Origin: Mesorhabditis belari
Taxonomy: Eukaryota; Nematoda; Chromadorea; Rhabditida; Rhabditidae
NCBI GenBank assembly: GCA_958450365.1
Contig: CAUEEP010000735.1
Coordinates: 2,044,001 to 2,108,000, forward strand
DNA: 64,000 bases
Reading direction: 5' to 3'
The notes under the pieces are model-generated. The model did not search any database. It had not been told where the DNA came from and saw only the letters and a list, made by a program, of their open reading frames with translations. Positions 1 through 11,500 of the stretch are shown here, in pieces. The stretch's first letter is position 1; each line of letters opens with the position of its first letter. A program made the position numbers and the translations under genes.

Positions 1-540
1 CCAACACCTAACCCCACTCGCAGCTACATTTGCCAGCCACACATCGATAGGTTCTGATAAGCGGTTCTCGAGATTTCGAGGAATTTAGACGAAGCTTAAG
101 CTGCGCTACTATTGGAGAGAATACGGTATCTAACAGGGACTTTATTTCAAAGATATTTCAACCAGACCTGTGAGACAGGTTCTAGCAGGGACTTTAGCCA
201 AGCCAAGCCAATAATAAGGATACCGTTTTCTCTATAGGTGCGCCCCGGTGAGCCGAGTTGATGACTATTTTACGGCTTCCAAAGCTTTCCCAGAAGCTCA
301 ACACTCTAATCCCCCACTAGATCTCATCGTCAGCTACATTTTCCGGCCCCACATCGATAGGTTCTGATAAGCGGCTCTCGAGATTTCGAGGAATTTAGGG
401 TGCGCTACTATTAGAGAAAATACGGTAAATGGATTCAAAAATCTATGGGATATCTAGATGAAGATATTTCAATCAGACTCTACCTGTGAGCCAGATTCGA
501 GAAGGGATGACTAGCAGGGAATTTATCCAAGCCAAGCCAG
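1..540. repeat. cluster of inverted-repeat element family R1 with spacer
   Basis: A truncated copy ends near 129 and a full one spans about 219-427, with ends TACCGTATTTTCTC and AGAAAATACGGTA and the internal block GATAGGTTCTGATAAGCGG. A shared spacer (about 430-540) containing CAAGCCAAGCCAGTAATAA follows each copy; the same spacer is found next to R1 copies at 29534-29618 and 57397-57506. Confidence 0.85.
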
Positions 541-1106
541 TAATAAATCAAAAAACCCACTTTGTCAATACGAAAATCCCGAATGCCACCAAAAATATGA
601 CTTGAATTGTCAACGAAAAGCTTTTAAAAGACGAGAAAAGGGTTTCCTTGTGTTTTTCCCATAAAATCCACGAATAAAAGCTCGTTTTTCGAAGATTTCT
701 GATCATTTTGAATGAATAAATTTAAGGATTTCTCAAAAGCAATCGAATATTTTATAGAAATTTTTTCGACAAATTTTCTCGTCTGTAACGTGAGCAATTT
801 TTACGGGTTTCTTAGCTACAAAACCTTGAAAACAAAGCATGAAATCATTCATTTTCTTAGCTGAATATCTTTTAGTGTTCATCCATTTCAAAAAATTTAT
901 ACAATGCACAAAAAATCGTCAAAAAAAAAGTCAAAAAAAGCGCAAAATTCACCGAGTGATCAAAGCAAAAATGTTATAAAATCGATTTAAAACTTTCTAG
1001 AGCAAAAATCGAAACGTAAAATTAGTAAAGGAAATGAATTTACATATAAAAAACTATATAATGTAATATATATCATCACAAAAAAGATGATTTAAAATGA
1101 TTTTTT
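541..1106. other. AT-rich spacer
   Basis: I see no gene, RNA or recognisable repeat here, only A/T-rich sequence with short poly-A and poly-T tracts. Confidence 0.6.
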
Positions 1107-1585
1107 GGGAGTGGGACAAATGCGACCCTTTTTTTGCGCACCCGGACATTTGCGCACCTTGCCCATTAGCGCACCTTTTTGCGCGTTTTAAAAAAGCTCT
1201 AAAAAGCTAATATTAACCAATTTCTATTCCAAATCTTGTTTTTCTAGGTAATTTGAGGGTGTCGAATTCAAATTTTGACATATCAGAGCTTGTGGAACCA
1301 ATTTCAAAGACAAAACGGCTAGATCAAATTACAGAAATTTCGATTGTCGATTTTTCTCTTTGTAAAACTCCGTCCGTTTGTTTCCACAAGCTCTGATATG
1401 TCAAAATTTCGATTCTACGCCCTAAAATTACCTAGAAAAACAACTTTTGGAATAGAAATTGGTTAATATTAGCTTTTAGAGCTTTTTTAAAACGCGAAAA
1501 AAGGTGCGCTAATGGGCAAGGTGCGGAAAAAAAGGTGCGCAAATGTCCGGGTGCGCAAAAAAAAGGTCGCATTTGTCCCACTCCC
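1107..1585. repeat. long palindromic MITE, family R2
   Basis: The ends GGGAGTGGGACAAATGCGAC and its reverse complement bracket a 479-bp near-perfect palindrome in which GCGCACC-type words recur. The arms pair over roughly 230 bases each. A related copy lies at 21545-21901 and fragments at 26480-26530. Confidence 0.88.
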
Positions 1586-2515
1586 ATATATTTCACAAAA
1601 AAATGATTTTTTAGTTAATTTAAAAAAAAGAATAAGGCAAGAAAGCAAGAAAAATTCAAAAAAAGTGCAAAATTTTAGGATTTTTTTTGAAAATCTTCAT
1701 TTGAGGTCTGTAAATTTGTGTAAAAAAAGAAGAAAAATATGAAAATTAGAGCTTTTTTTCAAAAATTTTAGGCATTTCTGAGGTACTTTGAGAGGAAATT
1801 TAATGAAATTTCATCAAATTCAATGAGTTTTTGAAACTTTTACACCAAAAAAATTGTTGTTTGAGTTGATTTTTGCCTAGAAAAACGAAACGATTAATGT
1901 AATTTGTGCTCATTTTTCTAAACGCATCCTTTCTGGTGTACTTTTGAGTGTTTAAAGCTTTAAATAAAACTTCGAAGCCTTAGAATTTACAAAATTTTCA
2001 ATTTGAATCAAAAAAAGTACACTTAACAAAGTTTCTTTAGCTTGTACTTTGTGTTTTGGTAAAGCCAAGCAATCTAGCGTACTTGATTTTCGTTTATAAA
2101 GGATTAGAGCTTAATTTAGTCACTAAATAAGCCACTAATCCAGTTGCGTGCGCCAGAAAATAAGCGTTTCAATAGAGCACAGTGAGTGTTCTTTGAATTC
2201 TCTGATAAACGCGTGAATCTAAAGCACTAAATCAACTCAATCAAAGCATAAAAACATCAAAAATAAGCAAAGAAAATAGAAAAAGAGGTAGAAGAAAAAG
2301 AAAAGTCATGAGATTGCAAAAAGAAAAGAAAAAAAAAAAACAAAAAAAACACAAAAATGCAAATTATACCACGATTTAAAAGTGAAATGAAAATGTTTAA
2401 AAAGGAAATTTTTCACCGAAATTTCACCGTAATTTGTAAAGTAGTGGACATTTTTTGAATAGTATACTGAAAAATAAGGTAAAACAACTATAGAAAATAA
2501 GATTTTTTGATTAAA
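1586..2515. other. AT-rich region downstream of daf-12
   Basis: This holds the expected 3' flank of daf-12 and unannotated AT-rich sequence. No AATAAA signal for the minus strand is evident in the 100 bases after the stop. Confidence 0.5.
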
Positions 2516-2559
2516 TCATTCGACGGGGAAGAACTCTTTTGGAAGAGCTTCAGCTTCTT
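2516..2559 (-). CDS. daf-12: daf-12 terminal exon with the AF-2 helix
   Basis: After a TTTTTCAG acceptor, 14 codons complete the phase left by 4279-4403 and read [14 protein letters not shown] then TGA. C. elegans DAF-12 ends with a very similar acidic, Leu-Pro, Glu-Phe-Phe motif, the activation helix that contacts coactivators. The intron before it is 1.7 kb and holds three inverted-repeat elements. Reading through the donor at 4278 would instead give a short KGKR tail and a stop at 4268, lacking AF-2. Confidence 0.88.
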
Positions 2560-5500
2560 CTGAAAAATTTATGTAAAATTGGTTTGGAAATGAAAATAAA
2601 TGAATTTCTGGATAAATTAGAGACGAATTTTACTCGAATCTTACTGTTATTTGTAAAAGAAAATCAGCTTTAGGTATCAGTAACTAATCCGGAATGGATG
2701 GGGTAATTCCCGCAACTGGGTCATTTGCGCTTCCTCTAACTTTCTTCTAGTGGACTAATCTTTATGATTTTTGTGTCATTTTGTTGCACTTATTGAGATC
2801 TACAAAATGAAACCAAAATCATTGAGATTGATCGACTTAAAAGAAAGTTATGGCGCGTTGTGCAGATGACTCAGCTGCGCAAACGACCCAGTTGCGCAAA
2901 TGACCCTGTTGCTCAAAAAAAATTGCGCAAATTAGCCTACTCCTAATGGATTTCTTACCGTTATCTTTTAATATTACTGCTAAAGAATAAAATCCTTGAC
3001 TCATTTAACAAATTATGATATTTAATCCTTTCTTTAGATTAGCTTTATAATATTCTAAAGTTCTACAGAATTTTCTTATTAGCTTTACTTAGCTTAAAAA
3101 GCTAAAAGGCTAAAAAGCTAATAGCTACTATTAGCTAAAAAATGAATACTAATTATTAATCAGAAAAACTACTTCAAAATGAGTACTACACTTGGCTAGG
3201 GAGACAAATGGGTCGCGCAATTTCAAACGCTTGATCTAGTCTAGAGTATCGGATTTCAATTATTCTTTTCTAGATAAAAGCTAAGATTTTAAGTTATCTA
3301 ATGATACCTATCACTTATATTTTTCTTTTGAAAACGAGAACGAAAAACCTTATTGAGACTTAACGAGTTCAAAAGTCTTGGTAAGGTTTTTGATTGACTT
3401 TTTGAAAAGAAAAATATTGGTGATGGGTATCATTAGATAACTTTAAGTCTTAGCTTTTAACTAGAAAAGAATAATTGAAATCCGATACTCTAGACTAGAT
3501 CAAGGGTTTGAAATTGCGCGACCCATTTGTCTCGTTAGCCAAGTCTAGTACTCAAGTAGTTTTTCTGATTAAAAAGCTAATAGCTACTATTAGCTAGAAA
3601 ATGAATACTAATTCAAGTATTAATCAGAAAAACTACTACTTTAAAAAATGAATACTAATTATTAATCAGAAAACTACTGCAAAATGAGTACTAGACTTTT
3701 AAAGACTAAAATCTTTGACTCAGTTAACAAATTATGATATTTAATCCTTTCTTTAGATCTTTAGATTAGCTTTATAATATTCTAAAGTTCTACAGAATTT
3801 TCTTATTAGCTTTCCTGCTAAAAAGAATACTAATTATTAATCAGAAAAACTACTTGAGTACTAGACTTGGCTAACGAGACAAATGGGTTGCGCAATTTCA
3901 AACCCCTTGATCTAGTCTAGAGTATCGGATTTCAATTATTGTTTTCTAGTTAAAAGCTAAGACTTTAAGTTATCTAATGATACCCATCACCAATATTTTT
4001 CTTTTCAAAAAGTCAATCAAAAACCTTACCAAGACTTTTGAACTCGTTAAGTCTCAATAAGGTTTTTCGTTCTCGTTTTCAAGAGAAAAATATAAGTGAT
4101 AGGTATCATTAGATAACTTAAAATCTTAGCTTTTATCTAGAAAAGAATAATTGAAATCCGATACTCTAGACTAGATCAAGGGTTTGAAGTAGTAGGTCCG
4201 GATTCCTTTCCGTTTCGTTAAGCAAGTCTACTAATCCGAGTACTAATCTAAATATTAATCACAAAACTTAACGCTTACCTTTATTAACTTTTCCCATAAA
4301 AAGCATAGCTGTATTTGAAGAGATAATCTCAAGCATTTTCAATGCTTTTGGAATCATTTCGTTGAAACGACGAGACTCATCACCGTACAATGATTCGAGA
4401 TAACTAAAAGAAAAATGATTACAATTTGAACACTTAAATTCAATCCTATTATTTAAAAAAAGCAAGATCAAGCTTTATTTTATGATTGTTTATATTTAAA
4501 CTATTATAAAAGTACCGAAAATTTAAACCAACCGATGCAAGAGTGCTGTGAAATCGTTGTGTTGCCGCTCAACAACGATTCGATCGTTTGGGTCTTGAAC
4601 GCCGGGACGGGGTCTAGAATTAAAAATACACTTATTCAAACAAAAAATGTGATATAAACAATATAAAAGCACAATTCCTGAGCCCTAAATGTAGAGAAAA
4701 CCCATATAAAACCTCTAATAGAAAACCCCACTATAGGAGCGTCGTGTAGTCGAAGTTGACACTCAAAGAACCGCTCATATCTCGACACCAGTAGGTTTGT
4801 TTCCGCACATTTAGATATCAAATTAAAGTAGAGAGAATGGGTGATTTTTTGAGATATAACAGATGTTTTTGGCATTAACCAGCGCTTAGAAAAAAATGAT
4901 TGAAAAGTGGCAAAAAAAGCTGATTGGCTGATAGGTCTTGAACGCCGGGACGAGGTCTAGAATTAAAAATACACTTATTCAAACAAAAAATGTGATATAA
5001 ACAATACTAAAAGCACAATTCCTAAGCCCTAAATGTAGAGAAAACCCATGTAAAAGCTCTAATAGAAGACCCCACTATAGGAGCGTCGTGTAGTCGAAGT
5101 TGACACTCAAAGAACCGCTCATATCTCGACACCAGTACGTTTGTTTCCGCACGTTTAGATATCAAATTAAAGTAGAGAGAATGGGTGATTTTTTGAGATA
5201 TAACAGATGTTTTTGGCATTAAGCAGCGCTTAGAAAAAAAATGATGAAAAATCAGCTTTTTTTGCCACTTTTCAATGATTTTTTCTAAGCACTGGTTAAT
5301 GCTAAAAATATGTGTTATATCTCAAAAGATCACTCATCCTCCCTACTTTAATTTGATATTAAAGTGCGCAGAAAGAAGCGTATTGGTGTCAAGATATGAG
5401 TGTTTCTTTGAGTGTCAACTTAGTCTACACGACGGGACAAAAAAGTCGATTTTTCATCATTTTTCTAAGCACTGGTTAATGCTTAAAATATGTGTTATAT

Positions 5501-8500
5501 CACAAAAAAATCACCCATCACTCCCTACTTTAATTTGATATCTAAACGTGCGGAAACAAACGTACTGGTGTCGAGATATGAGCCGTTCTTTGAGTGTCAA
5601 CTTCGACTACGCGACGCTACTATAGGGGGTCTTCTATTAGAGCTTTTCCGGTAAAAGAATCAATAATCTAGAGCGGGATTGAATCCTTGACCTCCCGACT
5701 AAAATACAGGACTCCTAAGGTCGGTAATGGTGATGGAATTGAAAATAAGTTTTAAAAGCATTAAATTACTTACTTAAACAGCACGATTAACATCAATAAA
5801 TCGATCGCCAGCTCATTTTTTCTCAAATCCTCGTTGAGAACACGGAAAAATTGCAGGAAACGCTCTTTTTGCACATCACGAACACCTTCTTTTAACGAGT
5901 CGAACATTTTGATCGGCACCTGGAATAGAAAAGAGATTAACTTATCAACTGCTGCCAAGACTAAGATTTAAGATTACTCAACTATAACAAACTTTCAAGA
6001 GAAACTGTATTGTTAAAAGGTTCAGAGTCTTACAAGGAACTGGTTGAAACTCGCGGAAAAAGCAAACTCCGAAAGGAATTGAACTCTGCTTGGCAATCTG
6101 ATGATCCTTTGCTTGGTAATCTGGCCACTAGATTGCCAAGCCATTTCAACTACTTCTTTGAAAAGCCCTTAAGACTATCTAGCAAAAACTATCCAGTTTT
6201 GTGTTTACAATGCTTATAAACAACTAATTTTTACATCATTCAATTCGTTTTTTCTAAGCTCTACAAGATGTTCTATATCGAATATCAAAATTCCACCGCG
6301 AGCTCCAACCAGTTCCTTGTTACCCCGGTAATGGCAAGAGTGGTGTTCAAAGTCCCAAGGTCATGGCCAGGACAGAGTTGACTCAGGGCAGAGTCAAGGT
6401 CAAGGCCAGTCAAGGCCCAGACAGAGCTTTTGTTGTCCTAGCCAAGGTTTTTGACAGGCAAGGCTAGGACTTTTGACTAGATTCTTGACTCAGCATCTTG
6501 AACCCAACAAACCAGGATCTTTTTACAGTAAAGCCAAGAACTTGACCTGACAATTGAAGTCAGTCTGAGAACAACTTGTCTTTAGAACAAGAAAGGTAAT
6601 AACTAGAGTGTGCTCCTTTCAAGAAATAGAAAATAGGAAAAGAGTGCATTTAAAATAGACAGAATGTCTTACAAATTGTAGAAAATCAAGATTGATCAAG
6701 ATCCAGTTGATCAAGCTCAAGATCCAGTTGATCAAGCTCAAGATCCAGTTGATCAAGCTCAAGATCCAGTTGATCAAGCTCAAGATCCAGTTGATCAAGA
6801 TCTAGTTGAGCAAGATCAAGATCCAGTTGATCAAGCTCAAGATCCAGTTGAGCAAGCTCAAGATCAAGATCCAGTTGATTTCGACTTAACCCGTTTCCTA
6901 TTTCCTATTTCTTGAAAAGAACACACTCTAGTAATAAGTACTAACTTGATATTGAGCTGGCAACGTCGGTGTATGCCATCCACCCGATTGCTCATCGTAT
7001 CTTGTCACCCCACGAACCGTCAACATCTCCACCATTCCACCTAGATTGATTGATTGATTGATTGATAATTGATCTGCATCAGAAAAGGTACGAAACCTTT
7101 AAAAATCTAAAATTAACTTAAAATCGTTACCTTTCAACAAAGTGAATTTCCCATCTTGTGTCATCTCGTTGAAAATCGGTAACTTTTTCGCCATTTTCAC
7201 TAATCGCCTCATCGTGATGTCCATAATATTCATAATATCGGTGGGAGTTTTCTGAAAAGATTTTATAAAGAAGTATTGCCAAAGCTCTTTACATTATCCT
7301 TCATGAACGCGAATTTCTGTTTCCCGTTATCTAAAGGATCATTCATTCCAGAAAACGCAGCTCGAACCACATCCAACTCTCTCAATTCGGCAATGTTCAA
7401 TTGATAGTTGGCACGGACTTCATTTGTCGGCAATTCCTCAGCCTAAATTAAAATATTTGACTAAATATTTGACTAAATGTATTTTATTAAAACTTATGCA
7501 AATTGTAATATTATTGAACTCTTATTTAACAATTACAATTTAACAATTTAACAATTACTTGATAATGGAAATGGAACAGTTACTGGAAGGGAAAAGTTAA
7601 TGGAGTGGAACAGTTACTGGAACTGGAACAGTTACTGGAAGGGAACAGTTACTGGAAGGGAGCAGTTACTGGAAGGGAACAGTTACTGGAATGGAACAGT
7701 TACTGGAATGGAACAGTTACTGGGATGGAACAGTTACTGGGATGGAACAGTTACTGGAAGGGAACAGTTACTGGAAGGGAACAGTTACTGGAATGGAATA
7801 GTTACTGGAATGAAACAGTTACTGGAATGGAACAGTTACTGGAATGGAACAGTTACTAGAATGGAACAGTCATTGGAATGGAACAGTTACCGGGAAGGGA
7901 ACAGTTACTGGAATGGAACAGTTACTGGAAGGGAACAGTTACTGGATAATCTATCATAACTTTAATCAATTACGGTAGCTTATCTACTAGATCACTTAAA
8001 GTAGTTTTAATTTAATAAATCTAATCCATGGCTCACTTCGCCAAGAAAGCCAATCCATGGCACCAAGTGAAACCAAAAATCCAAAACTACAGTAACTTCG
8101 AAAAATTCTATTAAGTGATTTAGGGATTAGGATAACAAAATTAAACAGAACTGATCAGTTCCCATAAATTAGTGAAACCAAGCTCTTATATGCTAAGAGC
8201 TCTTGTAACTGAGCTCTTATATTCTAAGAGTACGCTTATTTCTATCTACTACAAACCGAAGCTGGTCTCGTTCCTCCAATCGAATTCGGTGGCCCATCCG
8301 GACTGTCCACATTCAACGCATCGATGATCGTCTGATCGAAGAAAGTGGCCATTCTCTCTTGAAATCCTTCTGGAAACATTCCATCCCCATTCCACCCATT
8401 CCCATTCCTTTCATTTGATCCATTCCAGGGTTTAGATCTGTGTAGGAAGCGAAGGCTAAAATAGGAGATATAGTTTTTATGATAAAAGCTGTTCAATATC

Positions 8501-11500
8501 CTTGTTCTTTTTGGAATTGACTCTTCAGCTCACAAGTTGTTTAGGGCTCTTAAAATTGGTACTTGTACTTGTACTTGTTCTTGTACTTGTTCTTGTTCTT
8601 GTACTTGTACTTGTTCTTGTACTTGTACTTGTACTTGTTCTTTTTCTTGTTCTTGTTCTTGTTCTTTTTCTTGTTCTTATTTAACAAGAACAAGAAGCTC
8701 CGATTCTTCTTTGCCATTCCTTACTTTACCTCCATTCCCGAGTGACTGTGTTGTGATGGTGGCGGAGTATGGTCGACCAGATTGCATCGCTGATGCGTCC
8801 ATGCTCAATCTAAATGTTTAAAAATGGTTTAAAGATCGATTATACTTTTTCCTAGGTTTTACTGAAATTAGTATATAATAACGTGCTTTCTCTTGCCACG
8901 TTGCTGGCGAAAACTTGGGTCAGGTTGGATCTGATCTGATCCGATCCGATCCGATCCCCACCCATCCGGTCAAGTCGGATCTGATCCGATCCGATTCCAT
9001 CTCATCTCATCCCATCCCATCCGATCAGGGCGGATCTGATCCGATCTGATCCGATCTGATCTGATCCGATCCCACCCCATCCCATCCCATCCGATCCGGT
9101 CCGATCCGATCTGATCTGATCCGATCCGATCCCATCCCATCCCATCCGATTAAGTCGGATCCGACCTGATCCGATCTGATCCGATCCGATCCGATCCGAT
9201 CCGATCTGATCCGATCCGATCCGATCCAATCCCATCCGATCTAATCTGATCTGATCCGATCCGAAACCAGTACTATGTACTACTTATATACTCATATTTT
9301 TCTCACCTTTTAACAGGCGGTTCTTCTAGTGTAGCTGGTGGTGTGGAGACTTCAGCAATAGGTCGATTCGACGCCATTTGAATCAACTGATTGTACTCAT
9401 CAACGGACATTGTCACCTAGAAAAGCTAGCTATTGAAGAACAAAGTATAAAGCAAACAATCAACCAAACTAATCCACCTTTTAGAAAAACTATTAAGGTT
9501 AGTAGTGTTGCTTTATCGTTAAAGTTTAGATCAGCTACCGTCACTGGGAAATACGATAATGCTGCTTTTTTGTCGAGATTACGGTAACTTATCCATTTTG
9601 GTGTTTTCCGGAAAGCTTCTATTCTACAATCTAAATCTAAGCATCTATTCTTTCTACCTGATTACGCACAGGATCAACGTTGACTCGATTCGCTGATGGC
9701 GAGGCGATTGGGGGACTTGAGATTGGGATTGGTGATGGACGAGTGAGGGGACAACTCAGCCGTTGTTGAGCGAAGCGTTGTTGCAAGAGGAGATTCGGCT
9801 CATACTGAACGCCGAAGTTTTGTCGTTTGTCAATGTCGTTTTTCTTGTTTTTCTCGTTTTCCCGTTTCCCCAGACTTTCTCTACCCTACTCTATTCTAAC
9901 AAAAGCTTTTGTACAAGAAAAACTAGACAAATACCGACTTAAACTGATTCTAAATCCATTCTAGCCATTCTAGCCTCTTCTAGCCACTCAGTTTCTTTTA
10001 TTTTTCATTCAAAATATCTTAATCAAGTTTTTCTTTTTTTCAAAAGTGCATTTGTCCTTTTGATTTAAAAAAAAAAGTTTGTTTTTCCCTTTTTTCGATA
10101 AAATGCGGAGGGTGCCTAGTCATCAACAGACAGAAAAACAAAAAAAAACAAAAAAACTTCAGTCAAATCAATAATTTAAACAAATAGAATAACATCTTTG
10201 ACTATTTATTTACATTTTTTTAAACTTACATCAGAGATTATTGAAGTTGGGGTGGGTAGGTTTGAGGGAGGAGTGATTGGGGAGATGATTGGGTGAGCTG
10301 GAGGAGCCAGAGGGTACTGAAAATGCAATAACTTTCACTTTAACAAGGCTTTTCTTTTGCTTAAGTTTACAATTTAGTATCTTTAGACGTTAGGGTTACT
10401 GCAAGAATGTTTGCAGATTGCTGACAAGTCAATAGGTCAGCTCTAGATGGCTAGTAGCCTGGCCAGGTCAAATCAGGCAGCTCTAGATGGCTGGTAGCCT
10501 GGTCAGGTCAAATCAGGCAGCTCTAGATGCCCAGTAGCCTTGCCAGGTCAAATCAAGCCAGCTCTAGATGGCTAGTAGCCTGACCAGGACTTCTGATTGC
10601 CCAGCCTGGAAAATAATCTTTAACGTAATACTAGATTGTGTTAAATTGAAAGAACCCAGGCCAGAATTGCCCTAAGCATCGAAAAATTCCAATCCAAACC
10701 TAATTCCACCTCGTTTTCTCAGCCGTTTCTTGTTCGATTGCTTTGAAATTTTTTCGACAACTAGAAATCAATATTTCCAGGTTGTAGACAAAATTTCAGA
10801 GGAATCGGTGAAGAAATGGCTGAGAAAATGATGGTGAAATGGTTTAGCTTGAGATTTTCTGCTTGGCCTATGCTTTGCCTAGATTTGCCTAGATCTGAAT
10901 GAATCTGAAACAGCTCTAGCTGAAACAGCTGAGTACTACAATCAAAACAATCACTAATCACTGAGTAATGACAATGTTTACTACAATCACGAATTCGATC
11001 GTTCCAAACAAACCGTTGTTGTGTTATCCGGACTGATCATTGGCGGGGTCATCTCCAATCTAGTCGAATTGTTGCCGAATTGAAGCTGAAATGCAGAATT
11101 TAATCATTTTTATGCAATATGAATCATTTGACATAAAAAAAACACAATTCTAATATTTCTAAAGATATTGCAAAGACAAAACCTATGTATATAAGGAATT
11201 TTAACGGATTGAACGGATCTAACGGATTGAACCGGTAAAGTTCTGACTAGGATAAGCTGAAAGCTCTAAGCTCTAAGCTCAAAGCTCTAAGCTCTAAGCT
11301 CTATGCTCTTAGCCAGGCTCATAGCCAAGCCAGGGATTTGGTCTAGCTTTAGACCACGACAATCCTAGGTTGGCCCTGGTTAATCTAGCCAAAACTACTA
11401 CTAGGTCGAACCACTAGCCTACTAGGCCTACTGAGCCTAAGCCTAAGCCTGAGCCTAAGCCTAAGCCTGAGCCTAAGCCTAAGCTTAAGCCTAAGCCTAA

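Noticed and set aside
7600..7959. 119-codon plus-strand frame rich in Trp/Asn/Thr
   Set aside because: Produced by a 17-bp minisatellite; a parallel frame is open too, and it lies inside a daf-12 intron on the opposite strand.
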